This document shows positions 9,647 through 21,299 of a DNA stretch of 64,000 nucleotides, piece by piece. The position numbers were made by a program, and so were the translations under genes. The notes below the pieces were generated by a model. The model did no database searches. It was given only the letters and a program-made list of their open reading frames with translations, and was not told the DNA's origin. This DNA is from Novosphingobium sp. PhB57 (GTDB taxonomy: Bacteria > Pseudomonadota > Alphaproteobacteria > Sphingomonadales > Sphingomonadaceae): contig NZ_SMBO01000003.1 in the NCBI RefSeq assembly GCF_004342985.1, forward strand, positions 434,001 to 498,000. Reading direction: 5' to 3'. Positions within the stretch are counted from its first letter, which is position 1, and every line of letters starts with the position of its first letter.

Positions 9647-10494
9647 CACCGGTTCTCCAACACTTTCGAGGTCAGCGCCACCAGATCGCCGATCGGCTCC
9701 TGATCCTCGCGCGCATAGAGCGAGACGACCATGGGCGTCGCCTCGCCCAGGCCGTCGACCCGGCGCAGCCCCTGCCCCTGCGTCACCGAAATCGGCAGCA
9801 GCGAAATCCCCATGCCCGCAGAGACTGCCGCAAGCACGCTCTGCAGGCTGCTGCCGGAAAAGGCGACGTACCAGCGGCGGCCGATAGCCTCCAGTTCGCG
9901 GAACATCGTGTCGCGGTAGAGGCCGCCGTTGGGAAACGTCACCAAGGGCAGAGGATCGCGCGCCTCCACCGCGTGGCCGGGACCGGCAAACCAGCCCAGC
10001 GGCTCCGGGAAGCTGGCGCGGCAATCCGCGGCGGGCTGGTCTTCCTTGACGACGACGATGTCGAATTCCCCCTGCCGGTACCGCCCGGCCAGATCGCGGC
10101 TCAGCCCGGTGACCACGTCCAGCCTGATCCGGCTGTTGCGGGCAGCGAAACGCGCCAGACCCTGCGCCATGGCAAGCGTCGCCAGGTCTTCCGGCATGCC
10201 GATGGAGATCGCCGCCGTGCCCGCCGGATCGCGCAGCAGGCTCTGTGCTTCCTCATCGAGCTGCAGGATGCGGCGGGCGTGGCCCAGCAGGCGTTCGCCC
10301 ATCGGCGTCGGACGCACCGGCCGCGCGGCGCGATCGATCAGGGCATGGCCCGCCATGTCTTCCAATCGTCCGAGTTGCTGGCTTATCGTCGACTGCGTCA
10401 TGCCCAGTCGCTCTGCCGCGCGGGTGAAATGGCCGGTATCGGCAATGGCGACGAAACTGCGCAGGAGACGGGGATCGAGCATATTTTCATTCAT
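9646..10494 (-). CDS. LysR-family transcriptional regulator
   Basis: A 282-residue LysR-type regulator. The N-terminal winged helix (DPRLLRSFVAIADTGHFTRA, then MTQSTISQQLGRLED as recognition helix) is followed by a co-inducer-binding domain of usual length. Start choice is uncertain: ATG 10494 (MNENML), ATG 10482 (MLDPRLL) and ATG 10512 are all in frame and none has a convincing ribosome site. It is divergent from the exported amidohydrolase gene, with 82 bases between the starts, so it probably controls that pair and perhaps the neighbouring symporter. An inverted repeat at its start codon (10488-10504) could be its operator. Confidence 0.85.
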   Translation of the reverse strand: MNENMLDPRLLRSFVAIADTGHFTRAAERLGMTQSTISQQLGRLEDMAGHALIDRAARPVRPTPMGERLLGHARRILQLDEEAQSLLRDPAGTAAISIGMPEDLATLAMAQGLARFAARNSRIRLDVVTGLSRDLAGRYRQGEFDIVVVKEDQPAADCRASFPEPLGWFAGPGHAVEARDPLPLVTFPNGGLYRDTMFRELEAIGRRWYVAFSGSSLQSVLAAVSAGMGISLLPISVTQGQGLRRVDGLGEATPMVVSLYAREDQEPIGDLVALTSKVLENR

Positions 10495-10504
10495 AGAGCG
10501 AATG
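10488..10504. promoter_or_regulatory. candidate LysR operator, CATTC-N7-GAATG
   Basis: CATTC (10488-10492) and GAATG (10500-10504) form a perfect dyad over the LysR start codon. A third GAATG stands at 10530-10534 in the space shared with the divergent amidohydrolase gene. Position and symmetry suit autoregulation plus divergent control. Inference only. Confidence 0.35.
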
Positions 10505-10576
10505 ATGTACATGCCAATATCTAATTTGTGAATGATAACGCGGCGGCGTAGATTTGCGGAAAAGGAGCCTTCCGCC

Positions 10577-12052
10577 ATGAAGTTCGTCGCCCCGCTGATC
10601 GTCGCCCTCCTCGCCTCCACGACCTCCGCCCTCGCCGCCGGCGCACCGGTCACCGACAGCGCTGACATGATGATCCGCCACGTCACGGTCATAGACGTCG
10701 AACACGCGCGCGCCATCGGCGAGCAGGCGGTCGTGCTGCGCGGCAAGGATGTCGTGGCAGTCGGCAAGGACGGCGAGATCGCCCGGGCCTGGCATGCGCA
10801 GAGCGTGGTCGAGGGCAAGGGACGCTTCCTGATCCCCGGCCTCTGGGACATGCACGTTCATTTCGGCGGCGGCCCGGACCTCGTCGAGGAGAACAAGGCG
10901 CTGCTGCCGCTCTATGTCGCTCACGGCATCACCACCATCCGCGACTGTTCGGGCGACCTTCCTGACCAGGTCCTGTCCTGGCGCGGCGAGATCGCCGGCG
11001 GCACCCTGTTCGGCCCCCGCCTGCTGACGTCCGGCGCCAAGATCGAGGGGATCAAGCCGGTCTGGAAAGGCACGATCGAAGTCGGCAGCAAGGCCGATGT
11101 CGATGCGGCGCTGGCCCGACTCCAGGACCGGGACAAAGTCGACTTCGTGAAGATCACCGACAGCACGCTGGACCCGCAACTGTTCCTCTATGCCGTCTCG
11201 CAGGCCAAGGCGCGCGGGCTGCGAAGCTCCGGCCATATCCCGATGGCGCTGACCGTCGGCCAGGCGGTAGATGCCGGGATCAGCTCGATCGAACACATCG
11301 ACTATGCCTACAAGGCCGGTGTGAAGGACGAGGCGGCGATCGCCGCCGATTTCGCCGCGGGCCGCATCGACCGCGCCGAGGCCAATCGCCGGCTCGACAG
11401 CGGGTTCGACACGGCGACGGCCATGGCCTCCTATCGCAACTTCGCGCAGAAAGGCGTCTTCGTCACACCCACGCTGAACGGCAGCCGCATCCTCGCCTGG
11501 CTCGATGCCGACGATCACGCGCACGATTCCTATCTCGCCTATATCGGTCCGAAACTGCGCAAGACCTACGAATGGCGCATCGAACGCGCCGCAAAGGCAG
11601 GTGCTGCCGCGATCGAGGCGCGCCATGCGCACTTCCAGCGCATGGCGGCGGTGCTGCCGCTGCTGGAAAAGGCGGGCGTCACCGTGATCGCGGGCACCGA
11701 TGCGGGCTTCCTCAATTCCTTCAACTATCCCGGCATCGGCCTGCACGACGAACTGAGCCTCTTCGTGAAGGAAGGCCTCACCCCGGCGCAGGCCCTGTCC
11801 GCCGCGACCCGCGCCGGTCCCGCCTGGTTCGGCCTGCTAGGCCGCTATGGCGCCGTCGCCCCGGGCAAGGCGGCCGATCTCGTCCTGCTGGACCGCAATC
11901 CGCTGAAGGACATCGCCGCCACCCGCGCGATCCGCGCCGTCATCATGAACGGCAAGCTCTATGACCGCAAGGCGCTGGACGGGATGCTGACGGATACGAA
12001 GAACAAGGTCGCGGCCTGGAACATCGCCGACAAGGCCGGAGCCACGCAATGA
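10577..12052 (+). CDS. exported amidohydrolase (imidazolonepropionase/prolidase-like)
   Basis: A 491-residue metal-dependent hydrolase with a Sec signal peptide (cleavage near ALAAG, about residue 21), so it acts in the periplasm or outside. Metal ligands expected for the amidohydrolase fold are visible: His93 and His95 in DMHVHFGG, a candidate carbamylated Lys192 (DFVKITDS), His220 (SGHIPMA), His240 (IEHIDYA) and Asp375 (GTDAGF). The C-terminus carries the usual composite beta domain (PGKAADLVLLD). AAAGGAG lies 9 bases before ATG 10577. It overlaps the following amidohydrolase gene by 4 bases, so the pair is translationally coupled. Related enzymes cleave dipeptides, lactams or hydantoin-like amides; the substrate here is open. 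Confidence 0.85.
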   Translation: MKFVAPLIVALLASTTSALAAGAPVTDSADMMIRHVTVIDVEHARAIGEQAVVLRGKDVVAVGKDGEIARAWHAQSVVEGKGRFLIPGLWDMHVHFGGGPDLVEENKALLPLYVAHGITTIRDCSGDLPDQVLSWRGEIAGGTLFGPRLLTSGAKIEGIKPVWKGTIEVGSKADVDAALARLQDRDKVDFVKITDSTLDPQLFLYAVSQAKARGLRSSGHIPMALTVGQAVDAGISSIEHIDYAYKAGVKDEAAIAADFAAGRIDRAEANRRLDSGFDTATAMASYRNFAQKGVFVTPTLNGSRILAWLDADDHAHDSYLAYIGPKLRKTYEWRIERAAKAGAAAIEARHAHFQRMAAVLPLLEKAGVTVIAGTDAGFLNSFNYPGIGLHDELSLFVKEGLTPAQALSAATRAGPAWFGLLGRYGAVAPGKAADLVLLDRNPLKDIAATRAIRAVIMNGKLYDRKALDGMLTDTKNKVAAWNIADKAGATQ

Positions 12053-13224
12053 TAGAGCAGCTCTTCACCGGCGCCCTGCTCCCGGACGGCAGCCTGGCCG
12101 ACCTGGCGGTTTCGGGCGGCCGCTTCGTGGCAATCGGTCCCGACCTTGCCGCCGACGATAACGCCGGGCGCGTGGACCTGGGCGGACACCTGGTGCTGCC
12201 GGGCTTCGTCGACGGCCATATCCACCTCGACAAGAGCTTCTTCGGCGAACCGTGGCAACCCCATCGCCCCGCCGCCAGCCTGCGCGAACGGCTCGCGGTG
12301 GAGAAAGCCATGCTCGCCGACGTGCGCCCTGCCGCGGTCCGCGCCGACGTGCTGATCGGTCAGGCCGCCAGCCTGGGCACCGTGGCGATGCGCAGCCATG
12401 TGGATGTCGATGCCACGACCGGGCTCTCGCATCTTCACGCGGTCATGGCCGCCCGTGAGAAATGGCGCGGCCAGATGGACATCGAACTGGTGGCCTTCCC
12501 GCAGGCAGGCATCGTCACTTGCCCCGGCACGGCCGACATTCTCGACGCCGCCATCCGCGAAGGCGCGGAAGTGGTGGGCGGGATCGATCCCGAAGGAATG
12601 GACGGCGATTCCGAAGCTCATCTCGGCATCGTCTTCGGCCTTGCCGAGCGGCGCGGTGCCAAGATCGACATCCATCTGCACGAGGCCGGACTGCCGGGCG
12701 TTGAGCAATTGCACCGCATTGCCGCGCGCACCCGGGCGCTGGGCCTCTGCGGCCGGGTGACGGTGAGCCATGCCTATGCCCTGGGCGACGTGGAACTTCC
12801 GGTGCTCGACACGATTGCCCGTGCCCTGGCCGACGCCGGGGTGGCGATCATGACCAACGCGCCGGGAGATCGCGCCTTTCCGCCCATTCTGCGCCTGCGC
12901 GAACATGGCGTGCGGGTCTTTGCCGGGAACGACAATATCCGCGACGCCTGGTGGCCCTATGGCAATGGCGACATGCTCCAGCGGGCGATGCTGATCGGCT
13001 ATCGCTCGGGCTTCTACCGGGACGAGGATCTTGCCGTGGCGCTGGCCATGGCGACGACCGAGGCCGCCGTCTCGCTCGGCCTCGAAGGCCGGGGCCTGCA
13101 AGTGGGCGCAGAGGCCAGCTTCGTGGCGCTTCCGGCCGTGAGTGCGGCGGCGGCCGTGGCCGCCCCGCCCTCGGAACGCCGGGTCTTCCGTCACGGCAAA
13201 CCCCTCGGCGCGCCGATCCGATAA
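12049..13224 (+). CDS. cytosine-deaminase-like amidohydrolase
   Basis: A 391-residue cytoplasmic amidohydrolase resembling cytosine deaminase (CodA). Metal and catalytic positions visible are His57 and His59 (DGHIHLDKSF), His209 and His211 (IDIHLHE), His241 (VSHAYAL) and Asp295 (AGNDNIRDAWWPYG), the last very close to the CodA GSDNVRD-type motif. The length is close to that of CodA. Its ATG overlaps the stop of the exported amidohydrolase, so one mRNA makes both. A plausible scheme is outer cleavage of a cyclic amide, import, then deamination or ring opening inside. True cytosine deaminase activity is not proven by these motifs, because isocytosine, creatinine and other N-heterocycle deaminases share them. 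Confidence 0.8.
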   Translation: MIEQLFTGALLPDGSLADLAVSGGRFVAIGPDLAADDNAGRVDLGGHLVLPGFVDGHIHLDKSFFGEPWQPHRPAASLRERLAVEKAMLADVRPAAVRADVLIGQAASLGTVAMRSHVDVDATTGLSHLHAVMAAREKWRGQMDIELVAFPQAGIVTCPGTADILDAAIREGAEVVGGIDPEGMDGDSEAHLGIVFGLAERRGAKIDIHLHEAGLPGVEQLHRIAARTRALGLCGRVTVSHAYALGDVELPVLDTIARALADAGVAIMTNAPGDRAFPPILRLREHGVRVFAGNDNIRDAWWPYGNGDMLQRAMLIGYRSGFYRDEDLAVALAMATTEAAVSLGLEGRGLQVGAEASFVALPAVSAAAAVAAPPSERRVFRHGKPLGAPIR

Positions 13225-13230
13225 AGGAAA

Positions 13231-13259
13231 GCCCCGCAGCGTCCGGTACGCTGCGGGGC
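13231..13259. terminator. strong bidirectional terminator
   Basis: GCCCCGCAGCG (13231-13241) and CGCTGCGGGGC (13249-13259) form a perfect 11-bp stem with a 7-base loop. CTTTCG follows on the plus strand, and a T-rich stretch (TTTCCTTTAT) follows on the minus strand. It separates the convergent amidohydrolase operon and TonB receptor gene. Confidence 0.8.
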
Positions 13260-13283
13260 CTTTCGTGACCGCGTCGGGCCGGC

Positions 13284-15458
13284 TTACCAAGTGAAGCCGA
13301 TGGTCCCCTGCACGGTGCGACGGTTGCCGTACCAGCACCAGCTGTAAGCCGCGAAGCAGCTCGTCAGGTACTTCTTGTCGAAGATATTGGTGGCGTTCAG
13401 GCCGATGGTCACGCCGCCGAGATCCGGATTCAGCTTGCCCAGATTGTAGCGGAGCAGGCCGTCGAACACGGTGTAGGACGGGGTGTAGATCGTGGTCGTG
13501 CCATCGAGGCTGCCGGCATAGACCTTGTCGACATGGCGAACACCGCCGCCGATCGAGAAGCCTTCCAGCGAACCGGACTTCGGCGCCCAGGCCAGGTTGG
13601 CCGAGATGCCGCCCTTGCCGACAGTCGCCAGGCCCTTGCCGACGTTGTCCGTATTGACGTCCTCAAGGACCTTCACATTCTGGGTGCTGAAGGCAACCCG
13701 GAAGTTGAAGTCGTAGGGCAGCGACCCGCTGGCCTCCACCTCGACCCCGCGCGAGCGGACCTCGCCCGACTGGAACGCGGTGAACGTCACCGGGTCGGAA
13801 ACCACCACATTGGTCTGGTTGATCTGGAACCAGGCGCCGGTCAGCAGGATATCGGTGCCGGGAACCTGGTACTTGGCGCCCGCCTCGATCTGCTTGCCGA
13901 CCGAAGGCTTGGCCAGTTCGCCGCTTTCCAGCACCGAGGACTGCGGTTCGAACGAGGTGGAGTAGGTCACGTAAGGCGACAGGCCGAGTTCGGTCTTGTA
14001 GAGCGCCGCCGCACGCCAGGTGAACTTGCGGTTGGTCTGCACCGAGCCGTTCTGCTCCAGACGCGCCCAGTCCTGCCGGCCGCCGAGCGTCACGTCCAGA
14101 TTACCCACCGAGATGCGGTCCTGCGCGTAGATGCCTTGCTGGCGCTGGCGGGTGGCGGTGTAGCCAGGCTCGGAGTAATTGTTCGGATCGTAATTGAAGT
14201 CCGCGTCATAGCCTGGAACCACGTAAGGGTTCGCGGGCGTTGCGATCGTTCCATAGACCGGATTGTACGCGTCGATCGTGGTCGCCGATCCAAAAGCGTA
14301 AAGCTCGGTTGAATGGGCAACCTGGCGGTCCACACCGAACAGGACCGAGTGGTGCACCGAACCCGTGGTGAACTCTCCGGAAAGCTGGTTGTCGTAAGTC
14401 CAGTTGTTGAGCTGCTCGTTCGTCGCATAGGACGCGCGGTTGTAGACCGTGCTGTCCGTTTCGACCGGCGTTCCCGAGGTATAGACGATACCCAGACGGG
14501 TCTTCACGTACTGGTAGCGGCCAGACGAGCGGAAGGCCCAGCCATTGCCGAAATCGTGGCGGAAGATGAAGGTACCCGCGGCCTGCTCACGCTTGAAGAA
14601 GTCGTCCGGCTCGCCGCCGTAGAACTTGGTCGAGATCTTGCCGTTGGCGTTGTCGAACAGGGTACCGCTGGCCGGGAACACGCCGTAGTTGCCGTTGAAC
14701 GGATCGTGCGAGTAGGCGCCGAGCACCGTGAACGTGGTCGAGGTGCCGGCGCCCAACGTCACGGCTCCGGAAACGGTTTCGCGGCGGCGCTTGCCGTAGC
14801 GCTGCTGGGCATCGGCCCCGTTGGCGCTGCCGTAGAGGCGCCAGAGGACGGTTTCGCCCACCTTGCCGCCCACGTCGCCATCGATGCGGTAATTGCTGTA
14901 ATTGCCGTAGGTGCCGGACACGGCGCCGTAGAAATCGCGGTCGATCGGCAGCTTGCTCTGCTCGTTGACGAAGCCGCCCGGGCTGGATGAGCCGTAGAGC
15001 GCCGATGCCGGGCCCTTCACCACTTCGATGCGGTCCAGGCGCGACATGTCCACTTGCGGCGTCGCATAGCCCGAGCCGCTGGAGAACATCTTCAGGCCAT
15101 CGAGATAGACCGGCGCATCGAAGCCGCGCAGCTTGAACTGATCGTAGACCTCGGCCGAGGAACCACGCGTTTCCGGCGTGACGCCGGCCACATAACGCAA
15201 GGCCTGGTTGAGGTTCTGAATGCCCAGCTCGGCGATCGTGGACGCGTCGATCACCGACACCGACTGCGGCGTTTCCGCCAGCGGAACATCGCTCTTCGTG
15301 CCCGAGGAGGCCACGGTTGCGGAACGGTCACCCTTGACGACGATGGTGTCGTCGGAATCGGCCGCCGCAGCCTGTGCGGCAACGGGGAGGAGGGAAATGG
15401 CCACCATGCCGGTAGCTGCTCCAACGAGAAGGCGGCCGCGGACCGTCGTTCGAAACAT
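13284..15458 (-). CDS. TonB-dependent siderophore-type receptor
   Basis: A 724-residue outer-membrane receptor of the FhuA/FpvA (siderophore) class. It has a signal peptide (cleavage near AAQAAAAD), a TonB box (DTIVVKG, about residues 36-42), a plug domain (PLAETPQSVSVID, LRYVAGVTPETRG, RIEVVKGPASALYGSS) and a 22-strand barrel ending in Phe-Thr-Trp (GTIGFTW), with the terminal aromatic needed for barrel assembly. ATG 15458 is chosen because AAAGGCAG precedes it and the signal peptide starts there. Next to two amidohydrolases and an MHS symporter it may carry something other than an iron chelate, although the AT-rich upstream region holds Fur-like half sites. Confidence 0.88.
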   Translation of the reverse strand: MFRTTVRGRLLVGAATGMVAISLLPVAAQAAAADSDDTIVVKGDRSATVASSGTKSDVPLAETPQSVSVIDASTIAELGIQNLNQALRYVAGVTPETRGSSAEVYDQFKLRGFDAPVYLDGLKMFSSGSGYATPQVDMSRLDRIEVVKGPASALYGSSSPGGFVNEQSKLPIDRDFYGAVSGTYGNYSNYRIDGDVGGKVGETVLWRLYGSANGADAQQRYGKRRRETVSGAVTLGAGTSTTFTVLGAYSHDPFNGNYGVFPASGTLFDNANGKISTKFYGGEPDDFFKREQAAGTFIFRHDFGNGWAFRSSGRYQYVKTRLGIVYTSGTPVETDSTVYNRASYATNEQLNNWTYDNQLSGEFTTGSVHHSVLFGVDRQVAHSTELYAFGSATTIDAYNPVYGTIATPANPYVVPGYDADFNYDPNNYSEPGYTATRQRQQGIYAQDRISVGNLDVTLGGRQDWARLEQNGSVQTNRKFTWRAAALYKTELGLSPYVTYSTSFEPQSSVLESGELAKPSVGKQIEAGAKYQVPGTDILLTGAWFQINQTNVVVSDPVTFTAFQSGEVRSRGVEVEASGSLPYDFNFRVAFSTQNVKVLEDVNTDNVGKGLATVGKGGISANLAWAPKSGSLEGFSIGGGVRHVDKVYAGSLDGTTTIYTPSYTVFDGLLRYNLGKLNPDLGGVTIGLNATNIFDKKYLTSCFAAYSWCWYGNRRTVQGTIGFTW

Positions 15459-15470
15459 AAACTGCCTTTC

Positions 15471-15520
15471 GATATCGATAATGAGTCGCGATCGCGCCAC
15501 TAGTGATAATGCGACTGGCT
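15471..15520. promoter_or_regulatory. possible Fur-like half sites upstream of TonB receptor
   Basis: GATATCGATAATGAG (15471-15485) and GATAATG (15515-15521) resemble GATAAT half sites of the Fur box, with poor symmetry. They lie just upstream of the receptor start, in the 252-base space shared with the divergent GH43 gene. That space also contains the AT-rich palindrome TTAATTAA (15546-15553). Confidence 0.25.
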
Positions 15521-15710
15521 CGCAAGATTGCTGAGAGATTGCTGGTTAATTAAACAACCTGTCTCGTCTTTGTGTGGGATATGCGCCACAACCAGGAAGG
15601 TGCGATTTACGCCGACCGGGCCGCCTCGCGGCCTCGATCACGGCGTGCCCGGTTTATGGTAGCGTTACCAACAAGCGTGACCTAAGCTCTCCCGCAAAGG
15701 GAGAGAACCA

Positions 15711-17405
15711 TTGCTGAAATCCGTTCGCGCTGCATTCCTGCTCGCCGCCGGCGCCTTGCCTTTTCTGGCGTCCCCCATGCCGGCAGCACGCGCGGCAGAA
15801 CCGGATCGCGGCGCCCGCTTCGACAATTTTGCCTACCAGGGCCGCAGCCAGGACGCCGTGGAGCCCGGCCCGGGAGAATATCGTAACCCGATCCTCCCCG
15901 GCTACTATCCCGATCCTTCGGCGACGCGCGTGGGCGACACCTACTACCTCGTCAATTCCTCCTTCGCGCACTATCCCGGACTGCCGGTCTTCGCTTCGTC
16001 CGACCTCGTGAACTGGCGCCAGATCGGCAACGCCATCGACCGGCCGGATCAATTCGACTTCGCGGGCCTGCGAAGCTCGCGCGGGATGTTCGCCCCGGAC
16101 ATCTCCTGGCATGCGGGCACGTTCTACCTGCTGGGCACTTGCGTCGATTGCGGCGGCAATTTCGTGATGACCGCGAAGGACGCCAAAGGCCCCTGGTCGG
16201 CCCCGGTCTGGCTGTCGTTCGAAGGTATCGATCCCTCGCTCTACTGGGAAGGAGACCGCGCCTTCATCGTCAACAACCGGGCGCCGAGCGGGACTGCGCT
16301 CTACGAAGGGCACCGCGCGATCTGGGTTCAGGAATTCGACTGGCACGCCGGCAAGATGGTCGGCGCAGCGACGCAGATCGTCAACGGAGGCGTGGACCTG
16401 GCACGCAAACCGGTCTGGATCGAAGGGCCGCACTTGCTCCGCCGCGATGGCCAATACTACCTCATCGCCGCGGAAGGCGGCACCGGAGAGCAGCACAGCG
16501 AAGTCGTCTTCCGCTCCCGCAGCGTGCGCGGGCCGTTCGTGCCCTGGTCCGGCAATCCCATTCTCAGCCAGAGGTCGCTCGATCCCGCGCGGGCCAACCC
16601 GGTCACTTCCGCCGGGCATGCCAAGCTCGTCGAAACGCAGGACGGCAAGTGGTGGGCAACGTTCCTCGCGACCCGGCCCTATGAAGGCGATAACTACAAC
16701 ATCGGCCGCGAGACATTCCTGCTCCCCGTCACCTGGCAGGATGGCTGGCCGCGTATCCTGCCGGCCGACAAGGCCATCCCGCTGGTCGCGGCTCGGCCGG
16801 ACCTGCCCGCCGGGGCCGCCGCACCGGCTGCCTCGGGAGACTACAGCTACCGCGACACGTTCCACGGCGACCGGCTGGGCATGGCCTGGATCGGCCTGCG
16901 CACGCCCCGCGCGCCGTTCTACAAGCTGGAAAACGGCTCGCTGGTGCTGGAAGGCGCGACCCCGCTGGGCGACCTCTCCGCCGCCCCCGCCTTCGTGGGC
17001 AGGCGGCAGCAGCACCATGACGCCGCCATATCGGTGGACTTGCGCTACGCGCCAGCCGCCGATGGCGACCGCGCGGGACTGGCCGCCGTCCAGTCCGACA
17101 AGGCCTACCTGTTCTTCGGCCTTCTCCGCAAACAGGGCACCACCCGCGTGGCCCTTCTCGTGCGCGATGGCGATGCGCCCGAGCGTGAGATCGCTTCGCA
17201 GCCCTTCGCAGGCACCGGGCCGGTCACGCTCTTCCTCCACTTCAAAGGCGCCAGCGTGGACATGACCTATGCCACAAATGGCCAGCGCGCCACATTGGCG
17301 CAGAACGTCGACGTGCGCTTTCTCAGCACCAAATCGGCAGGCGGCTTCGTAGGTACGGTGGTCGGCCCCTATGCCTGGCAAGCGCGAGCCGCCGCGGCGC
17401 GCTAG
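15711..17405 (+). CDS. secreted glycoside hydrolase family 43 (xylosidase/arabinofuranosidase-like)
   Basis: A 564-residue exported enzyme that should hydrolyse beta-xylosides or alpha-arabinofuranosides from hemicellulose. A signal peptide ends near AARAAEP (residue 28). The five-bladed catalytic domain shows the three GH43 acids: base Asp68 (YYPDPSA), modulator Asp174 (GIDPSLYW) and proton donor Glu238 (IEGPHLL). From about residue 370 a concanavalin-like C-terminal domain follows (DYSYRDTFHGDRLG), typical of the beta-xylosidase subgroup. The start is TTG 15711, with AAAGGGAGAG just upstream; no ATG fits before the signal peptide. The LysR gene 58 bases downstream may control it. Confidence 0.87.
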   Translation: MLKSVRAAFLLAAGALPFLASPMPAARAAEPDRGARFDNFAYQGRSQDAVEPGPGEYRNPILPGYYPDPSATRVGDTYYLVNSSFAHYPGLPVFASSDLVNWRQIGNAIDRPDQFDFAGLRSSRGMFAPDISWHAGTFYLLGTCVDCGGNFVMTAKDAKGPWSAPVWLSFEGIDPSLYWEGDRAFIVNNRAPSGTALYEGHRAIWVQEFDWHAGKMVGAATQIVNGGVDLARKPVWIEGPHLLRRDGQYYLIAAEGGTGEQHSEVVFRSRSVRGPFVPWSGNPILSQRSLDPARANPVTSAGHAKLVETQDGKWWATFLATRPYEGDNYNIGRETFLLPVTWQDGWPRILPADKAIPLVAARPDLPAGAAAPAASGDYSYRDTFHGDRLGMAWIGLRTPRAPFYKLENGSLVLEGATPLGDLSAAPAFVGRRQQHHDAAISVDLRYAPAADGDRAGLAAVQSDKAYLFFGLLRKQGTTRVALLVRDGDAPEREIASQPFAGTGPVTLFLHFKGASVDMTYATNGQRATLAQNVDVRFLSTKSAGGFVGTVVGPYAWQARAAAAR

Positions 17406-17463
17406 CCGCGGGGGTCGTTGCGCACTATAGAGACCGGCTCATGGCCGTAACGCGCGAAATCCG

Positions 17464-18351
17464 ATGCTCAACCTGACGACCCTGCAGCTGTTCATTCGCG
17501 TTGCGGAGCTGGGGAGCCTGTCGCGGGCGGCCGACGAGGCGAACCTCGCCATCGGCGCGATCAGCCGCCGGCTCACGCAGCTGGAGCAGGACCTCGGCGT
17601 GCAACTGCTGGTCCGCAACGGGCGCGGCGTGACGCCGACGGCGGCGGGGAATGCCCTGCTGGCCCATGCCCAGCGCATCATGCGCGACATCGGGCTGGCG
17701 GTGTCCGACCTCTCCGACTACGCCAACGGTCTGAAAGGCAGCGTCGACATTCTCGCCTGCACTTCGGCGATCACCCAGTTCCTGCCCGCCGACCTCGCCG
17801 CTTTCGGCCACGCCAACGACAAGATCCGCCTCAACATCCAGGAGGTCTACTCCGCAGAGATCGTCGGCCGCCTTCGCGCCGGCGAAGCGCAAGTGGGCGT
17901 CATCATGGAAGAGCCGGGAACGGTGGGTCTCGATACCTGGAAATACCGATGCGACCGGCTCACCGTGGTCGCCCCGCCGCACTTGCTGTTCGGCACCCAT
18001 TCGGTTCGCTTCCACGATCTGGCCGAGCACGAATTCGTGCAAATGGGCTACGATACCGCCAATACCCGCCTCCTCGCCCGTGCTGCCGACGAACAGGGCT
18101 GGTCCTTCCGCCTGCGCGCGGCCGTAGACAGCTATGACGCGGTCTGCCGCATGATCCAGGCCGGCTTCGGCATCGGCGTCCTGCCCAGCGAAGCCGCCAA
18201 GAACTTCATCGTGCCCATGGGTCTCAAACTGGTGGAACTCGACGAGAACTGGGCCGAGCGCCAGATGCTGATCGCCGCCAACGGCGCCAGCCTGTCCGGC
18301 CCGGCGCGACTGCTGATCGACTTCCTGGTGGAACGCTCCGCCGGCCGCTGA
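17464..18351 (+). CDS. LysR-family transcriptional regulator
   Basis: A 295-residue LysR regulator with a winged-helix head (LTTLQLFIRVAELGSLSRAA, recognition helix IGAISRRLTQLEQDLG) and a substrate-binding-type effector domain (LRAGEAQVGVIMEEPG, MIQAGFGIGVLPS). It follows the GH43 gene in the same direction after 58 bases and is convergent with the ppdK gene. Regulators of this form usually act on an adjacent gene, so GH43 is the nearest candidate target. No effector can be inferred. Confidence 0.87.
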   Translation: MLNLTTLQLFIRVAELGSLSRAADEANLAIGAISRRLTQLEQDLGVQLLVRNGRGVTPTAAGNALLAHAQRIMRDIGLAVSDLSDYANGLKGSVDILACTSAITQFLPADLAAFGHANDKIRLNIQEVYSAEIVGRLRAGEAQVGVIMEEPGTVGLDTWKYRCDRLTVVAPPHLLFGTHSVRFHDLAEHEFVQMGYDTANTRLLARAADEQGWSFRLRAAVDSYDAVCRMIQAGFGIGVLPSEAAKNFIVPMGLKLVELDENWAERQMLIAANGASLSGPARLLIDFLVERSAGR

Positions 18352-18379
18352 AGGCCGACGTTTCGCAATGGCCAAAGCA

Positions 18380-18415
18380 AATGCGGACCGCACGCTATCG
18401 CGCGCGATCCGCATT
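18380..18415. terminator. weak hairpin between convergent LysR and ppdK
   Basis: AATGCGGA (18380-18387) pairs with TCCGCATT (18408-18415). The stem extends inward by two more pairs past one mismatch. There is no T tract. Its place between two convergent 3' ends suggests a terminator. Confidence 0.4.
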
Positions 18416-18454
18416 CCCGGTCAGGTCGCTCCTCCTCCCCGACGCGGTTATGAC

Positions 18455-21133
<2,679 letters not shown>

Positions 21134-21255
21134 GGATCGAAATACCTCGTTGCTGCCAGGAGCGTTATCGTGCCCGAACCGGGATTCGGCACTTTGCTGC
21201 GATGCAACGGTGTAGATGACGGGATTTTTCCGCGACGACCATCGATAAATGGCAA

Positions 21256-21286
21256 AGCCGGATTTCACCATTTGTGAAATCCGGCT
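21256..21286. terminator. perfect 13-bp terminator hairpin
   Basis: AGCCGGATTTCAC (21256-21268) and GTGAAATCCGGCT (21274-21286) form a perfect 13-bp stem with a 5-base loop. On the minus strand it follows the MFS stop at 21300 and is followed by TTGCCATTT, so it should end the MFS transcript before the ppdK promoter. Confidence 0.8.
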
Positions 21287-21299
21287 ACACTCGCGCGCT

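Noticed and set aside
15515-15521. A confident Fur box upstream of the siderophore-type receptor
   Set aside because: Only half sites with weak symmetry; kept as a low-confidence note.
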